From positions 1-7,887 of the forward strand of contig CANISA010000065.1 in NCBI GenBank assembly GCA_947470005.1: 7,887 nt of DNA, read 5' to 3'. This document shows, piece by piece, positions 1 to 5,822 of this stretch. Each line of letters begins with the position of its first letter. The first letter of the stretch is position 1. The DNA is from Legionellaceae bacterium. Its GTDB lineage: Bacteria > Pseudomonadota > Gammaproteobacteria > Legionellales > Legionellaceae. A program made the position numbers and the translations under genes. The notes below the pieces were generated by a model, which saw only the letters and a list, made by a program, of their open reading frames with translations, was not told the DNA's origin and searched no databases.

Positions 1-1
1 T

Positions 2-376
2 ATTCCTGAGGCAGGCATCACCTTTTCAATCAGTGCGGCAGACAAAGTGGCATCGTTGATGCGTGAAGAAGAAAACCCACACTTAAAATTAAGGGTCTAT
101 ATCACCGGCGGCGGTTGCTCAGGCTTTCAATACGGTTTTACGTTTGATGAAATTCAACATCCCGATGACACCGTGATCGAGCAGCAGTGCTCAACGGGAG
201 ACGGTACCGTTAAATTGCTCGTCGACTCCATGAGCTTTCAATACTTAAATCATGCTGAAATTGATTATATTCACGGGATTCAAGGCGAGCAGTTTGTGAT
301 TCGAAACCCAAACGCCAAAACCACCTGCGGATGTGGCTCATCCTTTAGCATGGGTGATGAGGATGAAGATGAGTAA
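2..376 (+). CDS. erpA: Iron-sulfur cluster insertion protein ErpA (5' end outside window)
   Basis: A-type Fe-S carrier that takes clusters from the scaffold system and passes them to apoproteins in the cytoplasm. The reading frame is open from base 2 with no start codon before the window edge, and the residues before the internal GTG at 47 (ending SAADKVASLMREEENP) align with the N-terminus of E. coli ErpA, so the gene starts just upstream and only a few residues are missing. The three conserved cluster-ligand cysteines are visible: one in GGGCSGFQYG (Cys codon 116-118) and two in TCGCGSSFSM near the end. The motif NPNAKTTCGCGSSFS favours ErpA over IscA or SufA. Two differences from E. coli ErpA stand out: a few extra residues around QQCSTGDGTVKLLVD, and an acidic tail GDEDEDE after the usual end. 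No terminator is visible before the next gene, so the two may be co-transcribed. Confidence 0.93.
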   Translation: MPEAGITFSISAADKVASLMREEENPHLKLRVYITGGGCSGFQYGFTFDEIQHPDDTVIEQQCSTGDGTVKLLVDSMSFQYLNHAEIDYIHGIQGEQFVIRNPNAKTTCGCGSSFSMGDEDEDE

Positions 377-399
377 TCACCCAGGATAATCTATCCACA

Positions 400-1020
400 A
401 TGACAAAAAAAGCGAATAACACTCATTCATCAGATAATCAAAAAAATGGTCTGCATTCGACCCTTGCTGGTGCATTAGGAGGAGGGGTCGAAGGGATGAT
501 GACCGCTCCATTTAATGCACTAAAAATGCAACAGAAATTCATTGGAAAATATACCTTCGCGCCATCGGTATTATATCACGGAGCAAGGATGGCCTCGTTT
601 ACTGCGGCTGCATCTATCTCCACGCGACTCACGGTCAATCACGTCTTATTACATCAAATAACCGCACAAGATCCTGAGTTAAAACATAATGTAACCCATC
701 AAATGGGCTGTGCGTTTCTCGGTGGAATGTCTTCCAGTTTTTTTTATCCCCCATCGAGCTTGGGGGATCTTGATCTCACCAAACAAATCGTTGCGGAAAA
801 AGGATACGCTGGATTTTATTCATGCTCACTTTGGCGCGCTAGTCGCGTCGTATCAGGCGTTACGATGTTATCTTTTTTTGTGCCCTGGGTTAAATCTAAA
901 CTGGAGCCAGTCCAAGCTAATCCTCACGGATTTTTTAGCGCGTCAACGAATCAACCTCGATCAAAAGACAAGCCAGTGGCTGATGCATCAGTCACAACAT
1001 CGATGGCTCCGAAAAAGTAA
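400..1020 (+). CDS. Mitochondrial-carrier-like membrane protein, two repeats (candidate effector)
   Basis: A 206-aa protein that is not a standard bacterial family. Residues 19-42 (LAGALGGGVEGMMTAPFNALK) follow the first helix of a mitochondrial carrier (MCF) repeat with a PxNxxK form of the PX[DE]XX[KR] signature (P37, N39, K42). LYHGARMASFT (58-68) matches the second-helix [FY][KR]G region. A second repeat follows: helix about 99-118 with a degenerate FYPPSSLGD motif, then EKGYAGFYSCSLWRASRV (133-150) and a hydrophobic helix ending WVKSKL (163-168). Known carriers have three repeats and about 300 residues; this has about two repeats and four helices. The last 38 residues are polar and look disordered. 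The first 18 residues are hydrophilic with no signal peptide. The start has a weak site: AGGA lies 13 bases upstream and can pair within GGATA-atc-TATCC (384-396). Legionella LncP is a known carrier-family effector, so an exported, organelle-targeted role is possible but inferred. It could also be an unrelated membrane protein. Confidence 0.6.
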   Translation: MTKKANNTHSSDNQKNGLHSTLAGALGGGVEGMMTAPFNALKMQQKFIGKYTFAPSVLYHGARMASFTAAASISTRLTVNHVLLHQITAQDPELKHNVTHQMGCAFLGGMSSSFFYPPSSLGDLDLTKQIVAEKGYAGFYSCSLWRASRVVSGVTMLSFFVPWVKSKLEPVQANPHGFFSASTNQPRSKDKPVADASVTTSMAPKK

Positions 1021-1030
1021 TACGTATTAC
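1017..1030. repeat. 14-bp palindrome holding both convergent stop codons
   Basis: GTAATACGTATTAC is a perfect palindrome. The TAA of the carrier-like gene (1018-1020) and the TAA of the opposing phosphoesterase (1027-1029 on the other strand) sit symmetrically in it. Read on the minus strand it is followed by TTTTTC, so it could act as a weak, AT-rich terminator for the phosphoesterase. The palindrome is seen directly; the terminator role is a guess. Confidence 0.5.
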
Positions 1031-2352
1031 ACTTCCGCAAGTATCCATTTAAGAAAGGCCATAAATGAAAAAGAAGCGACGCGATCATTCATAATAGGAG
1101 TAAGGGTGCTGATGATCATATTTTGAGGAGCGTTGATTGTTTCATGATAATTTTCATTCCCAGCACTAAAATATTTCTCCATTTTGTCGGCAGTCACATG
1201 GGTTAAACATTGCAAGATATTTTTTTCTTGTCCCACACAATAATACGTTTTGTAATCATATAGCTTTTTTAACAAAACCACTGCATCGCTATTTTTTACA
1301 AAATAAAACACATCATAATTCGTTAGTTGCCATCGCATATCTTGTTTTGAGTAAGTGTACGTTCGAACAGACGGGGCGTTGCCATGTGACGTTGACAGTG
1401 CTGCAGTTAAATAAACGCCAGCAATGGGTTGATGCTCTGAATCTTGAATCACTTTGATTTCATCTTTATGCGTATGACCCGCCAAGATCCCAATGATCGA
1501 TTGATGATATTTTTTAACCAATCTTAGAAATTCGGCATCTTCCGTTGGCATCCAAAAAGCGGAGTTATCATAAACATTTCTTCCGGGAGGAATGTGCATG
1601 GTGAGTAATACAGACTCGTTATTTAGTTGTGCTTCGTTTAATTGCGACGCCAACCAATCCAATTGCTTTCTGGTGTCTTCTGCTCCAAGGACCATCCCCA
1701 CGGGTGAAAACATGACCGTGTTCAATGAAATAAGGCGCAAAGTAGACTCAAGATAAGCCGAATAATACCCATCTGTCGTGTTTTCTGAGATCACGCATGG
1801 AAACGTATTCGTGGCTGTTTTGCATACTACCCCTGTTGATAAAAAGCTATTAGACCAATGCCCCGTAGCGTGAGCCGCATCAAGCGGCGTTTTGTACCCA
1901 TCCGCCGTGCTAGACGATGTGAATGGGCCATAATTAATTTGAAACGAGTCATTGTTTCCAAACGTATAAAGAATTGGCGTTGTCGGGAACTGTGTGGTTA
2001 ATTCGCTAAAGACAGCCGACTCACTGTTCAAAAAAAAATCAGAACATGACCGTTCATGTCCAACAACGTCACCCAGAAAAAGAATAAATTTCGGCGTTGG
2101 AATAACCCCTCGTTGAATATTTTCACTCACACCCGTAATCAATTGTTTAAACGTAGGCTCATCAAGGTCATCCATCCTAGAGCGTATCGAAGGTGCCATG
2201 TTCATTAAATGCTTCGACGAGGGATCAACATGCACATCAGACAAGACCAAAAAATTTTCTTCTTGGGGTAGTGCGTGAGAACGGGTATAGGTCGCGAATA
2301 AGAAAGTAAAAACCAAGCCGCGCATGAGCCAATGCGTCGCTATTGTTAGCAT
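1027..2352 (-). CDS. Secreted acid-sphingomyelinase-like metallophosphoesterase
   Basis: A 441-aa calcineurin-type phosphoesterase. The metal-binding motifs occur in order: SDVHVDP (D39, H41), LGDVVGHE (D95), FGNNDSF (N133), MHIPPG (H253) and GHTHKDE (H293, H295). The third motif is GNND rather than GNHE/GNHD, a form I associate with the Ppn1 and sphingomyelinase-like phosphodiesterase branch. An N-terminal signal peptide is likely: a hydrophobic stretch at about 8-22 (W8 to Y22), with a probable cut after SHA (25-27). The product should therefore leave the cytoplasm. No saposin domain is present. The start at 2352 has a good ribosome site (GGGAG, about 6 bases upstream). The substrate cannot be read from the sequence; a phospholipid head group, nucleotide or polyphosphate would all fit the family. 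The gene faces the carrier-like gene, with six bases between the stop codons. Confidence 0.82.
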   Translation of the reverse strand: MLTIATHWLMRGLVFTFLFATYTRSHALPQEENFLVLSDVHVDPSSKHLMNMAPSIRSRMDDLDEPTFKQLITGVSENIQRGVIPTPKFILFLGDVVGHERSCSDFFLNSESAVFSELTTQFPTTPILYTFGNNDSFQINYGPFTSSSTADGYKTPLDAAHATGHWSNSFLSTGVVCKTATNTFPCVISENTTDGYYSAYLESTLRLISLNTVMFSPVGMVLGAEDTRKQLDWLASQLNEAQLNNESVLLTMHIPPGRNVYDNSAFWMPTEDAEFLRLVKKYHQSIIGILAGHTHKDEIKVIQDSEHQPIAGVYLTAALSTSHGNAPSVRTYTYSKQDMRWQLTNYDVFYFVKNSDAVVLLKKLYDYKTYYCVGQEKNILQCLTHVTADKMEKYFSAGNENYHETINAPQNMIISTLTPIMNDRVASFSFMAFLKWILAEV

Positions 2353-2547
2353 GACCGCTCCCTCATGAGTGACGTCATCAAGCCCTTTAAAGAGCTGTAG
2401 GCGGTTGCATCAATGGTCAACGACCCGATTTCCCACAATAATATTTTCACGCAACTGCGAGGCAATGTCTTTTAACCCGCTGGGTGAATGTGGCAATAAA
2501 ATTCTCCCTGGTGCAGTCGTTTATGATTAAATATAAATTGATGAAAC

Positions 2548-2594
2548 AAAATACGCTGAAGATTATTCTCTTTTTACGGGGCTCAGCGTATTTT
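2548..2594. terminator. 12-bp inverted repeat, possible bidirectional terminator
   Basis: AAAATACGCTGA (2548-2559) and TCAGCGTATTTT (2583-2594) are perfect inverted copies around a 23-base loop. Each strand ends the stem in four T, and on the minus strand the run continues TTTTGTTTC. It lies between the small minus-strand gene plus MITE and the phosphoesterase gene, where a terminator would make sense. The stem is AT-rich and the loop long, so it could instead be a protein-binding site or the remains of another element. Confidence 0.4.
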
Positions 2595-2646
2595 AAATAC
2601 TAGGGTCTGTTGACATTTCATATATTGTTCAATATCAACACACACT

Positions 2647-2677
2647 CTACGTCCCGCGGCTGGTCCGCGGGACGTAG
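2647..2677. repeat. 13-bp GC-rich hairpin inside the MITE
   Basis: Bases 2647-2659 (CTACGTCCCGCGG) pair perfectly with 2665-2677 (CCGCGGGACGTAG) around the five-base loop CTGGT. It is much more GC-rich than the surrounding sequence. No T run follows on either strand, so it is not an intrinsic terminator. It may be a structural core of the element or a stable RNA hairpin if transcribed. Confidence 0.75.
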
Positions 2678-2689
2678 CTCAGTGGGTAG
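2668..2689 (+). other. tRNA 5'-end-like segment within the MITE
   Basis: CGGGACG-TA-GCTC-AGTGGGTA has the layout of the start of a tRNA: a seven-base acceptor strand, T8 A9, the D-stem GCTC and a D-loop with GG. The match stops where the D-stem partner GAGC should be; instead the sequence runs into the terminal repeat. No anticodon arm, T arm or 3' acceptor follows, so this is not a functional tRNA. It could be a captured tRNA fragment or chance resemblance. Confidence 0.4.
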
Positions 2690-2714
2690 TTGAAATGTCA
2701 ACAGACCCTACGTA

Positions 2715-2945
2715 TTAATTTGATTCTGTTGTTTTACTTTTGTTCGCGCGTTTAACTGAACGCTGGTGGTCTTTCCACTCTTTATCTTTTGAAAAGATAA
2801 AACAAGCTGCTTCTTCGATGAAGAATCCAACGTCATCAATAGTAGCCCACTGACAATACTCTTCAATTTTTGCAACGATCTCAGCATTAACAACTGCCTT
2901 AATTTTGCTTTTTTTAATAAACCGATTTCCGTTAATAAGTGCCAT
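2715..2945 (-). CDS. Small ribbon-helix-helix-like protein, function unknown
   Basis: A 76-aa basic protein that I do not recognise by name. Residues 13-20 (SKIKAVVN) look like a short strand, 21-32 (AEIVAKIEEYCQ) like a first helix and about 36-51 (IDDVGFFIEEAACFIF) like a second helix. This strand-helix-helix order is that of ribbon-helix-helix DNA-binding proteins such as CopG and plasmid or mobilisation regulators. The tail (52-76) is rich in lysine and arginine. The start at 2945 has AAAAGG about 10 bases upstream. The stop codon lies five bases from the MITE. A near-direct repeat (ATACCTTTTAATT at 2953, ATACCTTTTTATT at 3011) lies upstream and could be an operator for self-regulation. 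The coding call is well supported by the ribosome site and protein-like sequence; the DNA-binding role is inference. Confidence 0.65.
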   Translation of the reverse strand: MALINGNRFIKKSKIKAVVNAEIVAKIEEYCQWATIDDVGFFIEEAACFIFSKDKEWKDHQRSVKRANKSKTTESN

Positions 2946-3035
2946 TATAGATATACCTTTTAATTGGTTATTTTTACCTTGTGGATATTATCAACATTAT
3001 TACAAAAAAAATACCTTTTTATTCATTGTAAAAGC

Positions 3036-3057
3036 AAAAGGCCCTTTCGGGCCCTTA
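3036..3057 (-). terminator. Intrinsic terminator after clpA
   Basis: On the minus strand AAGGGCCC-GAAA-GGGCCTT forms a GC-rich stem with one bulged G and a GAAA tetraloop, followed by TTTTGCTTTTAC. It lies about 20 bases beyond the clpA stop codon and should end the clpS-clpA transcript before the small downstream gene. The plus strand also gives a stem followed by a few T. Confidence 0.75.
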
Positions 3058-3076
3058 TTTATGGAGTTATTTTTTT

Positions 3077-5344
3077 CTAACACACCCCTTCACGGTAATC
3101 ATAACTTTCAAAATGCAATTTCCCGTCGAGCATACTCAGGGTTGCATGTCCACCGTGTGCGAGTTTGCCGAATAACAGCTCATCAGCCAATGGTTTTTTG
3201 AGGTTATCTTGGATAAGTCTCGCCATGGGGCGTGCACCCATCGTTTTATCGTAACCATTCTCAATAAGCCACTCACGTGCTGATTTTTCAACCGTTAAAG
3301 AGACCCCTTTATTACTCAGTTGCTCTTCTAGTTCCATGATGAATTTATCAACAATTAAACCAATCGTCTGAACATCCAACACCGAGAAATTGATGATGGC
3401 ATCTAAACGGTTTCTAAACTCAGGGCTAAATTGTCGTTTCAATACATCCACACCATCGTTTGTGTTGTCCTGTTTTGAAAAACCAATTGAATTTCGACTA
3501 ATTTCCTGAGCGCCTGCGTTGCTTGTCATCACCAAAATCACGTGCCGAAAATCAGCAGGGCGACCATTAGTATCAGTCAGCGTACCATGATCCATGATCT
3601 GTAATAACAGGTTAAACACATCAGGATGAGCTTTTTCAATTTCATCCAGCAATAGAACTGAATGTGGGTGCTTATTGATGGCTTCCGTAAGCAAGCCCCC
3701 TTGATCAAACCCAACATAACCTGGAGGTGCGCCAATTAAACGAGAAACCGTGTGCTTTTCCATGTACTCTGACATGTCAAAACGCAAGAGTTCTATCCCC
3801 AGCACGCTGGCCAATTGCCGTGTCACTTCTGTTTTACCCACACCAGTAGGCCCGGAAAATAAGAAGCTACCCACAGGCTTTGTCGGCTCTCGAAGACCTG
3901 ATCGCGCCAGCTTAATGGCTGAAGCGAGTGCCGTAATGGCCGCATCTTGCCCATAAACAAGTAATTTCAAATCCCGCTCAAGGTTTCTTAGAGTATCTTT
4001 CTCGCTCGCTGATATTTTTTTAACGGGAACGCGTGCTATTTTTGCCACAACGCTTTCTATTTCAGTGACGCTGATGATCTTTTTGCGTTTGCTTGCAGTC
4101 AGTAAATTTTGATAGGCTCCAGCCTCATCCACCACATCAATCGCTTTATCAGGTAAGAATCGATCATTGATGTACTTCGCTGATAATTCAGCCGCAGCCC
4201 TCAGGGAAGGAATGGAAAACTTAACCCCATGATGCTCTTCCAGGCGCCCCTTCAACCCTTTCAATATTTCAAAGGTCTCATCGATTGAGGGCTCACTGAT
4301 ATCAATCTTCTGGAACCGTCTCGCTAAGGCACGATCTTTTTCGAAAATCCCTCTGTATTCTTGATAAGTCGTAGAACCAATACACTTTAACTCCCCATTG
4401 GCGAGCAAGGGTTTAATTAAATTAGACGCATCCATTACCCCGCCTGAGGCAGCACCAGCACCAATGATGGTGTGAATCTCATCGATAAATAAGATCCCCG
4501 CCTCTTGTTCACCGAGTTGTTTAAGAACCGCTTTGAGACGTTTCTCAAAATCACCACGATACTTCGTCCCTGCGAGCAATGCACCTAAATCAAGGGAGTA
4601 AACCACACAATTTTTAATGATATCAGGAACTTCATTATCCACAATCCGCCGAGCAAGTCCTTCTGCAATGGCCGTCTTCCCTACCCCAGCTTCGCCGACC
4701 AACAAGGGATTGTTTTTTCTGCGCCGACACAACACTTGGATTGTTCGTTGAATTTCTTCATGACGACCAATCAACGGATCAATTTTTCCAAGTTTGGCGC
4801 GTTTATTCAAGTTGAGGCAATAACTTTCCAGTGGAGACTCGTTCCCATCCGAGTTCATCATCTCCTCGTCCATGGACGGGTTCATACGCTCTTGCATACC
4901 ATTATTTTGATACTTTGAAACCCCGTGTGAAATGTAGTTAATGACATCCAAACGCGTGATGTTTTCTCTACGAAGAAAATAAACTGCTTGGCTTTCTTGT
5001 TCACTAAAGATAGCTGCCAACACATTAGCGCCAGTGACTTCTGTTTTTCCTGCCGACTGCACATGAAACACAGCGCGTTGCAATACCCGTTGAAAACCTA
5101 ACGTAGGCTGAGTTTCTCGCTCAAATTCTCCCACTGGAATTGTAGGCGTCGTCTCATCAATGAATTCAATGAGATCATGCCGCAATGAATCGATACTGGC
5201 ATCACATGCCTGCAATACATTGCCCGCAGCTGGATTATCAAGCAGCGACAACAGCAAATGTTCCACCGTCATGAACTCATGGCGTTTTTCCTTGGCCTCT
5301 TTAAATGCGAGGTTTAAGGTAAACTCAAGCTCTTTATTTAACAT
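3077..5344 (-). CDS. clpA: ATP-dependent Clp protease ATP-binding subunit ClpA
   Basis: Hexameric AAA+ unfoldase that unfolds substrates and threads them into the ClpP peptidase in the cytoplasm. The 755-aa length is close to E. coli ClpA. The double Clp N-domain spans about 1-140 (MLNKELEFTLNLAF, HEFMTVEHLLLSLL, QPTLGFQRVLQRAV). D1 has Walker A GEAGVGKT (217-224) and Walker B LFIDEIH (D288, E289). D2 has Walker A GPTGVGKT (498-505), Walker B LLLDEIEKAHPD (D567, E568) and sensor-2 GARP (703-706). SIGF (619-622) matches the ClpP-docking IGL/IGF loop. No ClpB-type middle domain is present, which separates it from ClpB. The frame is open 18 codons further upstream, but ATG at 5344 matches the family start MLNKELE and has AGGAG seven bases before it. 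It follows clpS by 32 bases. Confidence 0.97.
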   Translation of the reverse strand: MLNKELEFTLNLAFKEAKEKRHEFMTVEHLLLSLLDNPAAGNVLQACDASIDSLRHDLIEFIDETTPTIPVGEFERETQPTLGFQRVLQRAVFHVQSAGKTEVTGANVLAAIFSEQESQAVYFLRRENITRLDVINYISHGVSKYQNNGMQERMNPSMDEEMMNSDGNESPLESYCLNLNKRAKLGKIDPLIGRHEEIQRTIQVLCRRRKNNPLLVGEAGVGKTAIAEGLARRIVDNEVPDIIKNCVVYSLDLGALLAGTKYRGDFEKRLKAVLKQLGEQEAGILFIDEIHTIIGAGAASGGVMDASNLIKPLLANGELKCIGSTTYQEYRGIFEKDRALARRFQKIDISEPSIDETFEILKGLKGRLEEHHGVKFSIPSLRAAAELSAKYINDRFLPDKAIDVVDEAGAYQNLLTASKRKKIISVTEIESVVAKIARVPVKKISASEKDTLRNLERDLKLLVYGQDAAITALASAIKLARSGLREPTKPVGSFLFSGPTGVGKTEVTRQLASVLGIELLRFDMSEYMEKHTVSRLIGAPPGYVGFDQGGLLTEAINKHPHSVLLLDEIEKAHPDVFNLLLQIMDHGTLTDTNGRPADFRHVILVMTSNAGAQEISRNSIGFSKQDNTNDGVDVLKRQFSPEFRNRLDAIINFSVLDVQTIGLIVDKFIMELEEQLSNKGVSLTVEKSAREWLIENGYDKTMGARPMARLIQDNLKKPLADELLFGKLAHGGHATLSMLDGKLHFESYDYREGVC

Positions 5345-5376
5345 GATCGTTGCTCCTATCCAGCCATGGGTACTAC

Positions 5377-5700
5377 TTACACCTGCTCCATACTGCACAG
5401 CAAAGGATGTTGGTTCAACCTAGCATATTCATTCACCAATACCACTTTTGTCTCTGCGATATCACGTGTAAACACGCCACACACAGCCCGCCCCTCCAGA
5501 TGCACACTAAGCATCACTTGCGTGGCTAATTCCTCAGGCAGATGAAAAAACTGCTTGAGGATATCCACCACAAAATCCATCGGAGTGTAATCATCATTGA
5601 GCAAGATAACCTTATATTTTTTAGGTTCTTGAAGTTCCGGTAAAGTTTCTGGCTCTACCGTGCTTCGCTCAACACGCACTCCAAATGACAACCCACTCAT
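5377..5700 (-). CDS. clpS: ClpS adaptor for the ClpAP protease (N-end rule)
   Basis: A 107-aa adaptor that binds proteins with destabilising N-terminal residues and hands them to ClpA. It keeps the family core YKVILLNDDYTPMDFV (29-44), with the pocket residues N35, D36 and M41, and the helix QVMLSVHLEGRAVCGVFT (61-78), where H67 corresponds to the E. coli pocket histidine. The C-terminus AETKVVLVNEYARLNQHPLLC is typical. The first 25 residues are flexible, as expected for the segment that enters the ClpA pore. An ATG three codons further up (5709) is only three bases from the AAGGG ribosome site; ATG at 5700 has a proper spacing of eight, so I chose it. It is the first gene of the clpS-clpA operon. 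Confidence 0.96.
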   Translation of the reverse strand: MSGLSFGVRVERSTVEPETLPELQEPKKYKVILLNDDYTPMDFVVDILKQFFHLPEELATQVMLSVHLEGRAVCGVFTRDIAETKVVLVNEYARLNQHPLLCSMEQV

Positions 5701-5720
5701 TACATACACCCTTACTTAAT

Positions 5721-5749
5721 TTTATAGACTGATATTTTGGATTTGGCCA
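5721..5749 (-). promoter_or_regulatory. Candidate promoter for clpS-clpA
   Basis: On the minus strand TGGCCA (5749-5744), 17 bases, then TATAAA (5726-5721) resembles a sigma-70 promoter with a good -10 and a fair -35. It lies directly after the icd terminator and about 20 bases before the clpS start. Motif match only. Confidence 0.4.
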
Positions 5750-5751
5750 GT

Positions 5752-5794
5752 AAAAAAGTCGACAACCTAAGAATAAATCGTGGGTTGTCGACTT
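5752..5794 (-). terminator. Strong intrinsic terminator after icd
   Basis: On the minus strand AAGTCGACAACC (5794-5783) pairs perfectly with GGTTGTCGACTT (5767-5756) around a 15-base loop, and the stem runs into six T (5757-5752). It lies 28 bases after the icd stop codon and separates icd from the clpS-clpA operon, implying that clpS has its own promoter. Confidence 0.9.
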
Positions 5795-5822
5795 GCTTGA
5801 AAACCCTTGGCGATTAATAACT

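Larger units (their letters stand above)
2601..2710. mobile_element. MITE-like element with perfect 20-bp terminal inverted repeats
   Basis: The 20 bases at 2601-2620 (TAGGGTCTGTTGACATTTCA) are repeated in exact inverse at 2691-2710. The outermost TA on each side may be a duplicated target, giving a 106-bp element at 2603-2708. The interior is too short to code for anything. It holds an AT-rich palindrome (ATATTG-tt-CAATAT, 2622-2635), a second copy of the subterminal TGTTGA as TCAACA (2635-2640), and a GC-rich hairpin (2647-2677). This is the layout of a non-autonomous element mobilised by a transposase encoded elsewhere. TA duplications and GGGTCTGTTGACA-like ends suggest an IS5-type or IS630-type parent, but I cannot identify it without a search. 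Confidence 0.8.

Noticed and set aside
710..1126. 138-codon open frame on the plus strand overlapping the carrier-like gene
   Set aside because: It lies in another frame of a gene with clear carrier-like motifs and runs into the convergent phosphoesterase; no ribosome site or recognisable protein.
2668..2689. A functional tRNA gene in the MITE
   Set aside because: Only the acceptor and D-arm start is present; no D-stem partner, anticodon arm, T arm or 3' acceptor follows.
2905..3201. 98-codon plus-strand frame across the clpA 3' end
   Set aside because: It is antisense to the small gene's start, the terminator and clpA; the translation is rich in phenylalanine from AT-rich sequence and resembles nothing.
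5345..5398. Upstream extension of clpA by 18 codons
   Set aside because: It would overlap the end of clpS and add residues absent from ClpA; the ATG at 5344 has a good AGGAG site and the family start sequence.
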